From JANQEU01 sp965242805 (GTDB lineage: Bacteria; Bacteroidota; Bacteroidia; Cytophagales; Cyclobacteriaceae), in the NCBI GenBank assembly GCA_965242805.1, contig CBDETD010000002.1, positions 4,464,001 to 4,528,000 on the forward strand: a stretch of 64,000 bases of DNA, written 5' to 3'. Under the pieces are notes generated by a model, which saw nothing but the letters and a program-made list of their open reading frames with translations, searched no databases and was not told the origin of the DNA. The translations under genes and the position numbers were made by a program. Shown here in pieces: positions 9,327 through 18,219 of this stretch (the stretch's first letter is position 1; each line of letters starts with the position of its first letter).

Positions 9327-10715
9327 ATGGCAACACCCAAAAAGAGACGTTCATGGGCTGAACCGTTTAAGATAAAAATGGTTGAGCCTGTTTTCATGAC
9401 GACACATGAACACCGGCTAAAGGCGATCGAAGAAGCCGGATTCAATACTTTTTTACTAAGATCGGAAGACGTTTATATCGACTTGTTGACGGATAGCGGG
9501 ACATCTGCTATGAGTGATAGACAATGGGCAGGCATCCTCCTTGGCGATGAAGCTTATGCGGGTAGCAGGAATTTTTACAACCTGGAAGAGGCGGTAAAAA
9601 AATACTATGGCTACAAATACCTTATTCCCACACACCAGGGTCGGGGTGCAGAGCACATTATCTCACAAATTATGATCAAGAAGGGGCATTATATTCCCGG
9701 AAACATGTACTTCACAACCACCAAGTTGCATCAGGAACTGGCTGGCGGGCAATTTGTTGATGTCATAATCGATGAGGCTCACGATCCTGAGAATGAACAT
9801 CCATTTAAGGGTAATATCGACCTTGACAAGTTAGAAAACCTCATAAAAAAGGTGGGAGCTGAGAACATCCCATATGTCGCAATGGCCACTGCAGTTAATA
9901 TGGCTGGAGGTCAACCAATATCATTGGAGAATTTGAGGGCAGTACGAGAGCTCACTGAAAAACACGGAATACCCATAATTCATGACATGACCAGGGTAGC
10001 CGAAAACGCTTACATGATCCAGCAGAAGGAAGAGGGGTATGAGAAGAAATCGGTGGAAGAGATCGTAAGGGAAATTTGTGATCTAACAGATGGAGCGACT
10101 ATGAGCGCTAAGAAGGACCCTATGGTCAACATAGGAGGATTTCTTGCATTGAATGATGAAAAACTTTTTGATGAAGCTCGGAATATGGTGGTGATATATG
10201 AGGGATTACACACTTATGGAGGTATGGCGGGAAGAGATATGGAAGCCCTTGCGATTGGTATTTCTGAATCCGTGCAAAGTGATCACATTAGAGCCCGTGT
10301 AGGTCAGGTTCAATATCTCGGAAACAGGCTTATCGAAGATGGTATACCCATTGTTCACCCGATAGGGACTCATGGGGTGTTTCTTAATGCCAAACAATTC
10401 TTACCTCATCTTTCTCAGGACAAATTTCCTGCTCAAACCCTGGCAGCAGAGATCTTCATTGACTCTGGTGTTAGGTCAATGGAAAGAGGGGTTGTATCTG
10501 CCGGAAGGAACCCTGAGACCGGAGATCATCACTACCCTGAATTGGAATTGGTGAGGCTGACAATACCCAGGCGCGTTTACACTCTTGCGCACATGCATGT
10601 AGTCGAGGAATCCGTTCAGGCAGTTTACGAGGATAGGGAAAAAATTAAAGGACTTGACATGGTTTACGAGCCAAAGTATCTAAGATTCTTCCAGGCCAGG
10701 TTCCGAAGACTTTGA
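9327..10715 (+). CDS. tpl: Tyrosine phenol-lyase (beta-tyrosinase), PLP-dependent
   Basis: A 462-residue member of the tyrosine phenol-lyase/tryptophanase family, which splits L-tyrosine to phenol, pyruvate and ammonia, or L-tryptophan to indole. SAKKD at 260-264 carries the PLP-lysine (Lys263). Three positions that separate the two enzymes all carry the tyrosine phenol-lyase residue: Thr130 in FTTT (Thr124 in the Citrobacter enzyme, Asp in tryptophanase), Arg387 in SMERG (Arg381) and Phe454 in LRFF (Phe448, His in tryptophanase). These correspondences are by manual alignment from memory. Length is normal for the family. No leader peptide or permease gene sits beside it, unlike the classical tna operon. 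Confidence 0.85.
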   Translation: MATPKKRRSWAEPFKIKMVEPVFMTTHEHRLKAIEEAGFNTFLLRSEDVYIDLLTDSGTSAMSDRQWAGILLGDEAYAGSRNFYNLEEAVKKYYGYKYLIPTHQGRGAEHIISQIMIKKGHYIPGNMYFTTTKLHQELAGGQFVDVIIDEAHDPENEHPFKGNIDLDKLENLIKKVGAENIPYVAMATAVNMAGGQPISLENLRAVRELTEKHGIPIIHDMTRVAENAYMIQQKEEGYEKKSVEEIVREICDLTDGATMSAKKDPMVNIGGFLALNDEKLFDEARNMVVIYEGLHTYGGMAGRDMEALAIGISESVQSDHIRARVGQVQYLGNRLIEDGIPIVHPIGTHGVFLNAKQFLPHLSQDKFPAQTLAAEIFIDSGVRSMERGVVSAGRNPETGDHHYPELELVRLTIPRRVYTLAHMHVVEESVQAVYEDREKIKGLDMVYEPKYLRFFQARFRRL

Positions 10716-10719
10716 TCTA

Positions 10720-11454
10720 TCATTTGACTTCATGACTTCCATCTGATAAAAATTCGACTTCAGGTAAAGTCTTGTTTTCCTGAAACAGGTCATAAGCTTT
10801 TTGAAGATCATTCCACAAAACCTTGACTTCATCAGGCATCGCATTCTTAGACAAGAGATCCATAAAATCCAATCCAGAAGGTATGGATGGAAAGATCGTC
10901 ACCGGAATTTTTTCCTGCCCGTTGTTCTTTGCCTCGACCGCCATGATGTAAAGTTCCTTGATCTTATTGTCGGTGATCGGCAGGCAACCTATCGTGACAC
11001 AATCTCCGTGAATAAATATGTCCCCTCCGAGGTTTCCACGCTCTCCTAAAATTCGATCTGAGTAATTTGGATAATTTAAACCCAGTGATAAATGAAAATT
11101 ACTCGCGGGATTGAATCTATCAATGTGATAGAAACCCTCTGGAATTTGCAAATCTCCCTGCTTTCTTTTTGGCCCTAAAGTTCCGGAGGTTTGACAAACT
11201 TCAAAAGAGATTATCAAAATGAAACTAGGGTTGTTTTTATTTTTACCCCACAATTCAATAACCTTTTCCTTCTTGAAGGCCCGAATATAAATCTCCAGGT
11301 TGGCGATTTCGATGGAGTTATCTTCCAAGAGGCCCTTTACATAAATGAGTTTTTCGTTGTAAGCATCCCTAACTCGAGGATATCGTAACTGATCACTTTT
11401 GAATGAATTCTGGAGGACACCCATGGAAATCAAAAAATATACAAAGACTGTCAC
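10720..11454 (-). CDS. L,D-transpeptidase (YkuD) family protein
   Basis: A 244-residue protein starting at a GTG, 17 bases after the sensor-kinase stop; an internal ATG at codon 11 is the alternative start. A hydrophobic N-terminus suggests export. The YkuD catalytic signature is HGDCVTIGCLPI at residues 149-160, with His149 and the nucleophile Cys157, preceded by PEGFYHID. The family cross-links peptidoglycan or attaches proteins to it. It resembles the YafK-like subgroup more than the LysM-containing ones. Being downstream of a propeller sensor kinase, it may be one of the outputs of that sensor. Confidence 0.82.
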   Translation of the reverse strand: MTVFVYFLISMGVLQNSFKSDQLRYPRVRDAYNEKLIYVKGLLEDNSIEIANLEIYIRAFKKEKVIELWGKNKNNPSFILIISFEVCQTSGTLGPKRKQGDLQIPEGFYHIDRFNPASNFHLSLGLNYPNYSDRILGERGNLGGDIFIHGDCVTIGCLPITDNKIKELYIMAVEAKNNGQEKIPVTIFPSIPSGLDFMDLLSKNAMPDEVKVLWNDLQKAYDLFQENKTLPEVEFLSDGSHEVK

Positions 11455-11471
11455 TACTTTTTCTGCGAAGA

Positions 11472-14400
11472 TTATTTGTCAATTTGTGGTAAAGTAAAGA
11501 AGAAAGTTGTACCACGATTTTCACCTTCAGATTCTACCCAAATCCTTCCTTGATGGTTATTTACTATTTTCTTAACCATTGCCAGACCTAAACCTGATCC
11601 TTCCACATCACTTTGAAGCCTTTCGAAAATGATAAATACTTTCTGCTTTTTGTCGGCCGGGATCCCTTTACCGTTATCTTGGACATAGAATTCATGATTC
11701 ATGTTCTTAAGTCCTGAATAACCGACCTTAATTTTAGGGTGGTTTTGTGAGCCCATAAATTTTATTGAGTTGTCTATAAGGTTTTCAACAACTCTAACCA
11801 TTTTGTTCTTGTCAATAGAAACTTCCGGGAAATTAGTGTCCGAATTGAATTCAATTTTGTTTTCATCCAAACGACCCTGGACCAAACTCAGAGAGTCTTT
11901 TACTACATCCTTAAAATTTATGATTTCAATTTGTGTCGTTCTTCCGGCCTCGTTCAGTTTAACAATATCCAACACAAGGTTTTTCATACCATCACAAGCT
12001 GATCTCATATATTCCAGGTATTTTGGAATGTTTTCCTTCTTGTCTGCTTCGAGATCCTTTTCAAGAAATGTAAGAAAATTCTGAATGGATGAAATGGGAC
12101 TTTTGAGATCGTGGGATACCGCGGAGGTAAATTGCATCATCTCCTCGTTTCTTTCTATGAGTTCTTCATTTGCAATCTGTATTTTTTCGTTAGCAGTTTC
12201 TAGCTCACCGGAAGAAGCAAGCAACAGGTTCCTTTGCTCCTCGATTTCTTTTGTCTGTTTTTGAATTTCAGATTTAAGTCGCTCCTGATATTTTTTGATG
12301 CTCGATATTCTCATCTTGTAAATCACGATAACGATACCAATTACCAATAGACCTACTGCCAATCGAAATGCGATTGTCATCCAGAAAGGAGGTGTAATTA
12401 CTAAAGTGATGTTCAGCGGGTCTTCATTCCAAATACCATCATTGTTTGATGCTTTAACTATGAAAGTGTAAATTCCCGGATCAAGGTTGGTGTAAGTAGC
12501 ACTACGAGTTTCGCCGACATAATTAAAGTCTTCTTCGAATCCCTCCAGGTAGTAAGCATATTGGTTGCGTGCTGAATGTGTGAAATTGAGTCCGATAAAT
12601 TCAAATCCGATTATGGTTTGACCATAATCCAATACAATTCGATCGACCAAATTGATATTACCGACAATAATTTGTTGATCAGGGTCATCAAATATGGATC
12701 TATTAAAAAGTTTGAAGTCTGAGAGGAAGACACCTGGAGCATTAGGATTGAGCTTGATATTCAATGGGTCCACTTCATTAAATCCATTGTTTCCTCCAAA
12801 AAGCAAAGAGCCATCTGAGGTTGTAAGTGAGGCATCGCGATAGAATTCCAAACTCTGCAGTCCATCTTCCGGTCTGAATACGACGGATGAATAATCCCGT
12901 GGATCAAACCTTATAAGACCTCTGTTTGTAGCCAACCACAAAGCGCCTCTGGCACCTTCTTCAATAGAATTGATATAACTGCTTGTAAGGCCTTCTCTTT
13001 TTCCAACAATTGTGAATGTTTGATTATCCTCGTCGAATTTATTTAGTCCATCAGCAGTACCTATCCAAATATTACCTGACTGATCTTCAAATATGCTGAT
13101 TACATCACTATTGCTAAGTGCTCCATCCGACCCATCCGGATAGTATCTCTTTCTTACGAAATTAAGCTCACCGTCATGTTGGAGTTGAATTACTCCCTGG
13201 GACTGGGTCCCTCCCCAGATACGACCTTTCGAGTCCTCGAATATTGTGCTGAAATCGTTGCCGAAAGATCCTGGGGTTATACTTTCATTTCCATGAAATA
13301 TCTTGCGCACATCTGAAACTGGGTCATAACAATAAAGGCCCTCACCAAATGAGGCAATCCATAAGTATCCATTTTTATCAAGGTGTACGTCAAAAATATT
13401 GTCTCCATTTAGAAATGAATTTGTTGAATTCATCACATTGAGAGTTCTGGTCCTCGGATCAAATATGTTAACCCCTCCGCTCCATGTCGCGATATATAAT
13501 TTTCCGGACGGATCCATTGTGAGATTTAATATCGATTCACTAGTAAGGTTGATGCGTCCGTTGGTTAAGGCTTGAAAGTTTGAAATTGTGTTTGTGCGTC
13601 GATCCCAATAATTCAAGCCACCACCATCTGTTCCGATCCAGAAGTTTTGGTCAGTTGTTTCTACGAATGAAGAAATATTGTTACTCTTTAGACCGGATGG
13701 CACACTGGTCTTGACATAGTAATGATCGAATTTAGAACCATATTCATCACGAACATTCAATCCCTGATTATAAGTGCCAATCCAGAACCTCCCATTCCGA
13801 TCTTCATATAGAGACCAAATTGAATTGCTACTTATTGTTTTGTTGTCCAAAGGGTTATGTTGAAAATGGGTCCAATTGTTAGTTGTTATATTCAGTTGGT
13901 AAAGACCCAAATTTTCAGTGCCAATTGATATCATTCGACCATCATGGAATAGGGACATGCAAGTTGTATTGGAAAGCTGCTGATTTTGAAACTGGTGATC
14001 GAACGGTCTCGATGCAAGCAATTTGCCATTTAAAGCTCGTGATATTTTATAAAAACCTCCGGCATTCATTCCCACCCACAGGACATCAACTTCATTTGGA
14101 TCTTTGATCATTGTCCGAATGGATCCATTTTCCAATATTTCCAAAGAACTTTCTTCGGAACTAAGACGCGAAAATTCATTTGACTGAGTATTGAAAATGT
14201 AAAGTCCATATCCTGCCGATGCAAGAAAGAGTTCATTTTCATTACGTCTGATTACTGAGGAGATGTAAATACCTGAGCCATCATCCTCAATCAGTGGAGA
14301 AAACCTTGAAATATTCTTGTTTACTACATCATAAACTACCAGACTATTATTTTGCGTACCGATGTAGAGTTTATCACCCTGCCTTAAAATTGTCCGTATA

Positions 14401-14783
14401 TTGTACCTTTCATTAAAATTGGATGACTCACTGAGAAGGATACGATCGAAAGTGTCGTTTGCTTCTTGATATCGACTCAAACCTTTGGTAGTCCCTGCCC
14501 AAAGGACATTTTTGTCATCAATATAAAGGCATGTGACAGAGCTATTGCTTATGGTATTGGGGTTGTTACTATCATAGTCATATAGCTTAAAATAAGTGCC
14601 ATCATATCTATTCAGACCATCTCTGGTACCCACCCAAAGGAATCCTTTTTGATCCTGTATGATAGAAGTTACAGTGTTTTGCGACAGGCCATCCTTTATA
14701 TTTTGAAACTCAATATTTTGGGAAAAAGCGTTTCCAGCCAGCAATAACTTCACGGAGAGGAAAATCCCAACAATCTCCTTCAT
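11472..14783 (-). CDS. Two-component propeller sensor histidine kinase
   Basis: A 1103-residue membrane sensor. After a signal peptide come about 14 ligand-binding repeats of the two-component propeller type (for example GFLWVGTRDGLNRYDG and NIWIGTADGLNKFD), then a Y_Y_Y domain ending near residue 800, and one membrane helix. A coiled coil follows, then HisKA (SHDLKSPISSIQ, phospho-His near residue 890) and HATPase_c with DNSIKF, DNGKGI and GSGLGLAMVK boxes. It stops right after the ATPase domain: there is no receiver or AraC domain as in the hybrid regulators of Bacteroides. The partner response regulator must be elsewhere. The next gene is an L,D-transpeptidase. Confidence 0.9.
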   Translation of the reverse strand: MKEIVGIFLSVKLLLAGNAFSQNIEFQNIKDGLSQNTVTSIIQDQKGFLWVGTRDGLNRYDGTYFKLYDYDSNNPNTISNSSVTCLYIDDKNVLWAGTTKGLSRYQEANDTFDRILLSESSNFNERYNIRTILRQGDKLYIGTQNNSLVVYDVVNKNISRFSPLIEDDGSGIYISSVIRRNENELFLASAGYGLYIFNTQSNEFSRLSSEESSLEILENGSIRTMIKDPNEVDVLWVGMNAGGFYKISRALNGKLLASRPFDHQFQNQQLSNTTCMSLFHDGRMISIGTENLGLYQLNITTNNWTHFQHNPLDNKTISSNSIWSLYEDRNGRFWIGTYNQGLNVRDEYGSKFDHYYVKTSVPSGLKSNNISSFVETTDQNFWIGTDGGGLNYWDRRTNTISNFQALTNGRINLTSESILNLTMDPSGKLYIATWSGGVNIFDPRTRTLNVMNSTNSFLNGDNIFDVHLDKNGYLWIASFGEGLYCYDPVSDVRKIFHGNESITPGSFGNDFSTIFEDSKGRIWGGTQSQGVIQLQHDGELNFVRKRYYPDGSDGALSNSDVISIFEDQSGNIWIGTADGLNKFDEDNQTFTIVGKREGLTSSYINSIEEGARGALWLATNRGLIRFDPRDYSSVVFRPEDGLQSLEFYRDASLTTSDGSLLFGGNNGFNEVDPLNIKLNPNAPGVFLSDFKLFNRSIFDDPDQQIIVGNINLVDRIVLDYGQTIIGFEFIGLNFTHSARNQYAYYLEGFEEDFNYVGETRSATYTNLDPGIYTFIVKASNNDGIWNEDPLNITLVITPPFWMTIAFRLAVGLLVIGIVIVIYKMRISSIKKYQERLKSEIQKQTKEIEEQRNLLLASSGELETANEKIQIANEELIERNEEMMQFTSAVSHDLKSPISSIQNFLTFLEKDLEADKKENIPKYLEYMRSACDGMKNLVLDIVKLNEAGRTTQIEIINFKDVVKDSLSLVQGRLDENKIEFNSDTNFPEVSIDKNKMVRVVENLIDNSIKFMGSQNHPKIKVGYSGLKNMNHEFYVQDNGKGIPADKKQKVFIIFERLQSDVEGSGLGLAMVKKIVNNHQGRIWVESEGENRGTTFFFTLPQIDK

Positions 14784-14892
14784 GCGATGATTCAGTCCAA
14801 CGGTTTATGTAGTTCTTACCAGTAGGAAATTAATGTATATTTCTCAAATACTCAAGATATTGTCTGGATTGCGGTTTGGTCCCCGAGACAAC

Positions 14893-16029
14893 CTATAGTT
14901 TATCCAGCGCGTTTTCAAAATCACTTATGAGGTCATTCACATCCTCTATTCCAATGGATAAACGCAGAAGATTTTCTACAACTTCGCTCTCGGAGCCTTC
15001 AACTGTCGCCCGATGTTCGACGAGGCTTTCGACGCCCCCAAGTGAGGTTGCGGGAACAAACAGTTCAAGTTTTTTGATAATGGAAATGGCCTGGTCACGG
15101 GTGCCCTGAATCAACATTGAAATCATACCTCCATATCCATTGATCATTTGTTTCTTTGCGATTTCATGTCCTTTGTGGGATTTGAGACCCGGATACAAGA
15201 CTTTTTCGACTTTAGGATGATTTTCAAAATGTTGGGAGAATTTCATGGCATTGTCGGATATCTTTTCAAATCGTAGGGACAATGTCCTCATTCCTCGCAA
15301 TAAAAGCCATGCTTCGAATGGGCCAATCACACTTCCAAGGTACTTTCTTACTTCTTTAATTTCTTCCCATAGATCATTTTTTGAATTTGTCACAACGATC
15401 CCGGCGAGCACATCGCTATGTCCATTCATATATTTTGTGGCGGAGTGGAACACCATGTCCGCTCCCATTGACAATGCCTGGGTAGTGACCGGAGGGGAAA
15501 CTGTCGAGTCCACAATTACCGTTGCACCAGCACCATGGCCCAGAGAAGCTGTTTTCTCAATGTCAATAACATCCCAGGTTGGATTCACGGGTGATTCAAT
15601 CCATAAGATCTTCGTTTCATTTGGAATAATTGATGATTCCAGGCTATCAGGTTCATCCGTATCAAAAAAAGTAATCCTGAAATTACGTTTGATGCTTATT
15701 CTTTTCAGCCAGTTCTGAGCACCATGGTACATGATTTTAGGAGCTACAACATGTTCTCCGGAATTGACAGTTTCAAATATTGACGCGATTGCTGACATTC
15801 CCGACCCAAATAGGAGAGCATCTTCTCCGTCATCCAACTTAGTAGCTAGTTCTTCAACAAACTCGAAAGTTGGGTTATTATACCGGGAATAGATGAAGTC
15901 ATTTCGTAGTAGATAGTTTTCGTCTCTCGCAAAAGTTGTTGATGGTTGTATCGGTGGGACAACGCTCCCATTGACTTCATCGATAAAATGACCTGCCTGG
16001 GCCAGGAGTGTTCTGAGGGATTGTTTCAT
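14893..16029 (-). CDS. Cys/Met-metabolism PLP enzyme (cystathionine gamma-synthase/lyase-like)
   Basis: A 378-residue enzyme of the trans-sulfuration family, cytoplasmic, homotetrameric in relatives. The PLP-binding lysine is Lys199 in SATKYMNGHSD (196-206). YSRYNNPT (47-54) supplies the phosphate-binding Tyr/Arg of the neighbouring subunit, GSGMSAI (75-81) binds PLP phosphate, and Asp174 in VDST pairs with the pyridine nitrogen. Near the C-terminus SLGGVESLVEHRAT carries the substrate-carboxylate region. Cystathionine gamma-synthase, gamma-lyase and methionine gamma-lyase share all of these, so the exact reaction is open. It stands alone. Confidence 0.8.
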   Translation of the reverse strand: MKQSLRTLLAQAGHFIDEVNGSVVPPIQPSTTFARDENYLLRNDFIYSRYNNPTFEFVEELATKLDDGEDALLFGSGMSAIASIFETVNSGEHVVAPKIMYHGAQNWLKRISIKRNFRITFFDTDEPDSLESSIIPNETKILWIESPVNPTWDVIDIEKTASLGHGAGATVIVDSTVSPPVTTQALSMGADMVFHSATKYMNGHSDVLAGIVVTNSKNDLWEEIKEVRKYLGSVIGPFEAWLLLRGMRTLSLRFEKISDNAMKFSQHFENHPKVEKVLYPGLKSHKGHEIAKKQMINGYGGMISMLIQGTRDQAISIIKKLELFVPATSLGGVESLVEHRATVEGSESEVVENLLRLSIGIEDVNDLISDFENALDKL

Positions 16030-16123
16030 AAATGTAAATCTAGTTGACCTTCAAATACGCATCTCTTACTTTACAGTAAATTGCATTTCATGCAACCTAT
16101 CGTTTGCTAAAAATTGAATTATC

Positions 16124-18082
16124 ATGAACAAAGTACTTAGAATACTTCTATTCATAATCACTTCGATAGCTGTTATCGTCCTTATTGCAATTTCAATTTT
16201 TTACATAAAGAGATCGTCGCTGGTCAATGAGAATTATTCTCTATTGGGTGAAGAGGCACCTATTCTAAACATTGATGACAGTCAAGTTCGAGATCTTAAT
16301 AAAAATGGGAAGATCGATCCCTATGAAGACCCAAACGAATCAGTTGAGAACAGACTTGATGACCTTATTTCTCAAATGACCATTGAAGAAAAAGCCGGGA
16401 CCATGTTCGTCAGTATGATCGGCATGAACTCCAAAGGAAAGCCTATGGATTATCCGGTCATTCCCAATAATCCAATTGATATTCTTTTTGGATTTGCCAT
16501 GCCAACCGGATCTGAATTAATTGCTAAAAAGTTGTTAAGTAGTTTCAATATTCTGCATTCCTATGATCCATCCGTTATGGCGGCATTCAATAATAACATT
16601 CAGAAACTTGCAGAGAGGACAAGACTGGGTATACCAATAACGATTGCTTCCGATCCACGACATGGATCTGACGACAACCCAGGGGCTTCATTACCCACAC
16701 CAGCTTTTAGTGAATGGCCCTCATCTCTCGGCTTGGCGGCTACAAGAGACACGTCCCTGGTGAGGAAGTTTGGAGATATAGCCAGGCAGGAGTATACTGC
16801 CATTGGAATTCGGCTTGCCTTACATCCAATGGCTGATTTGGCTACAGAACCCAGGTGGGGGAGAACAAATGGTACATTTGGAGAGGATGCACAATTGTCT
16901 GCTGTAATGACAAAAGCTTATGTTCTCGGCTTTCAGGGTGATTCTCTGAATTCAACCAGTGTGGCTTGCATGACAAAGCATTTTTCGGGTGGAGGACCCC
17001 AAAAGGATGGTGAAGATCCCCATTTTCCCTACGGCAAAGATCAATCTTATCCCGGCAACAATTTCGACTATCACGTCATCCCATTTGTAGATGGAGCATT
17101 TGAGGCTGGTACAGCTCAAATAATGCCATATTATGGTATCCCAGTTGGTCAGACAAGTGAGGACGTGGCTTTTGGATTCAACAAGGAAATAATTCAGGGG
17201 CTGTTAAGGGATTCCCTTGGGTTTGATGGGGTGGTCTGTACTGATTGGGCCATCATTAATGATGGTATTTTCGGACCGGGAAGGGCATGGGGGGTAGAAC
17301 ACCTTTCTCCACTTGAAAGAACAAAAAAATCCCTGGATGCAGGATGCGATCAGTTTGGAGGTGAGTTTTCTCCGGAGTTGATCGTGGAACTGGTCAGTTC
17401 CGGAAAGATTACAGAGGAACGATTAAATCAATCCGTAAGACGAATTTTACGAGATAAATTCATACTGGGTTTGTTTGATGATCCATATGTGGACGTGGAT
17501 GAGGCTGAGCAGGTAATAGGTAATGATAGATTCAGGGAATTGGGTAAACAAGCACAGGCCAAGTCAATGGTCCTGCTTAAAAATGAAGGACTCCTACCTC
17601 TATCGCCAGACACCAAAGTGTTTTGTATTGGGTTGGAAGATGTCCGGTTGAAGAATGGTGAACTTGTGGAAGAAATTGATGATGCAGATGTAATTGTCAC
17701 AAGAGTTACGACTCCTTTCGATCCCAGATCAGAATATTTCCTGGAGAACTTTTTTCATCAAGGCCGTTTGTTTCACACTGAAGACGAACTGAATAAAATT
17801 TTGGGACCAATGTCTAGGAAGCCGACTATTGTAATTGCCAATCTTGAAAGGCCTGCAATTCTTACGGAAATTGATAAGGAATGTGAGGTTCTGGTTGCTG
17901 AGTTCGGAGTATCAAATGAGGTTCTCTTTGAAGTACTTTTTGGTATCAGAAAACCAGGAGGTCGGTTGCCTTTCGAACTACCTTCATCATGGAATGCCGT
18001 AGAAGCACAACTGGAGGATGTTCCTTATGATTCACAAGATCCTTTGTATCCATTTGGTTTTGGCCTGGATTATTCCAATTAA
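16124..18082 (+). CDS. Glycoside hydrolase family 3 protein (beta-glucosidase-like)
   Basis: A 652-residue GH3 enzyme with an N-terminal hydrophobic helix (about residues 5-27) that either anchors it in the membrane or acts as an uncleaved export signal. The (beta/alpha)8 domain has DPRHGSDDNPG and PLADLATEPRWGR-like blocks (here HPMADLATEPRWGR), KHFSGGGPQ, and the nucleophile Asp374 in FDGVVCTDWA. The C-terminal alpha/beta sandwich carries VLLKNEGLLPL and ends in the usual YPFGFGLDY. It would cut beta-linked glucose or xylose from short oligosaccharides in the periplasm. The sugar specificity cannot be read from sequence. Confidence 0.88.
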   Translation: MNKVLRILLFIITSIAVIVLIAISIFYIKRSSLVNENYSLLGEEAPILNIDDSQVRDLNKNGKIDPYEDPNESVENRLDDLISQMTIEEKAGTMFVSMIGMNSKGKPMDYPVIPNNPIDILFGFAMPTGSELIAKKLLSSFNILHSYDPSVMAAFNNNIQKLAERTRLGIPITIASDPRHGSDDNPGASLPTPAFSEWPSSLGLAATRDTSLVRKFGDIARQEYTAIGIRLALHPMADLATEPRWGRTNGTFGEDAQLSAVMTKAYVLGFQGDSLNSTSVACMTKHFSGGGPQKDGEDPHFPYGKDQSYPGNNFDYHVIPFVDGAFEAGTAQIMPYYGIPVGQTSEDVAFGFNKEIIQGLLRDSLGFDGVVCTDWAIINDGIFGPGRAWGVEHLSPLERTKKSLDAGCDQFGGEFSPELIVELVSSGKITEERLNQSVRRILRDKFILGLFDDPYVDVDEAEQVIGNDRFRELGKQAQAKSMVLLKNEGLLPLSPDTKVFCIGLEDVRLKNGELVEEIDDADVIVTRVTTPFDPRSEYFLENFFHQGRLFHTEDELNKILGPMSRKPTIVIANLERPAILTEIDKECEVLVAEFGVSNEVLFEVLFGIRKPGGRLPFELPSSWNAVEAQLEDVPYDSQDPLYPFGFGLDYSN

Positions 18083-18219
18083 GGAAATCAATGACATAAG
18101 TACCCTGAGAAGAGTCCAATTCATTGGAAATAAATCATCTACAGATCTTGAAAAAATCAGGTATCTCAGGTTAGAATTTGATAATTTCGCCGATTCATCT
18201 TACCAATTCCGGGGGAGTT

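Noticed and set aside
15245..15718. A 157-residue plus-strand ORF
   Set aside because: Antisense to the Cys/Met PLP enzyme, which has full family motifs.
18083..18219. A coding 5' extension of the kinase at 18220, or a separate small gene
   Set aside because: The in-frame TTG has no ribosome-binding context while GGGGGAG precedes the ATG at 18220.
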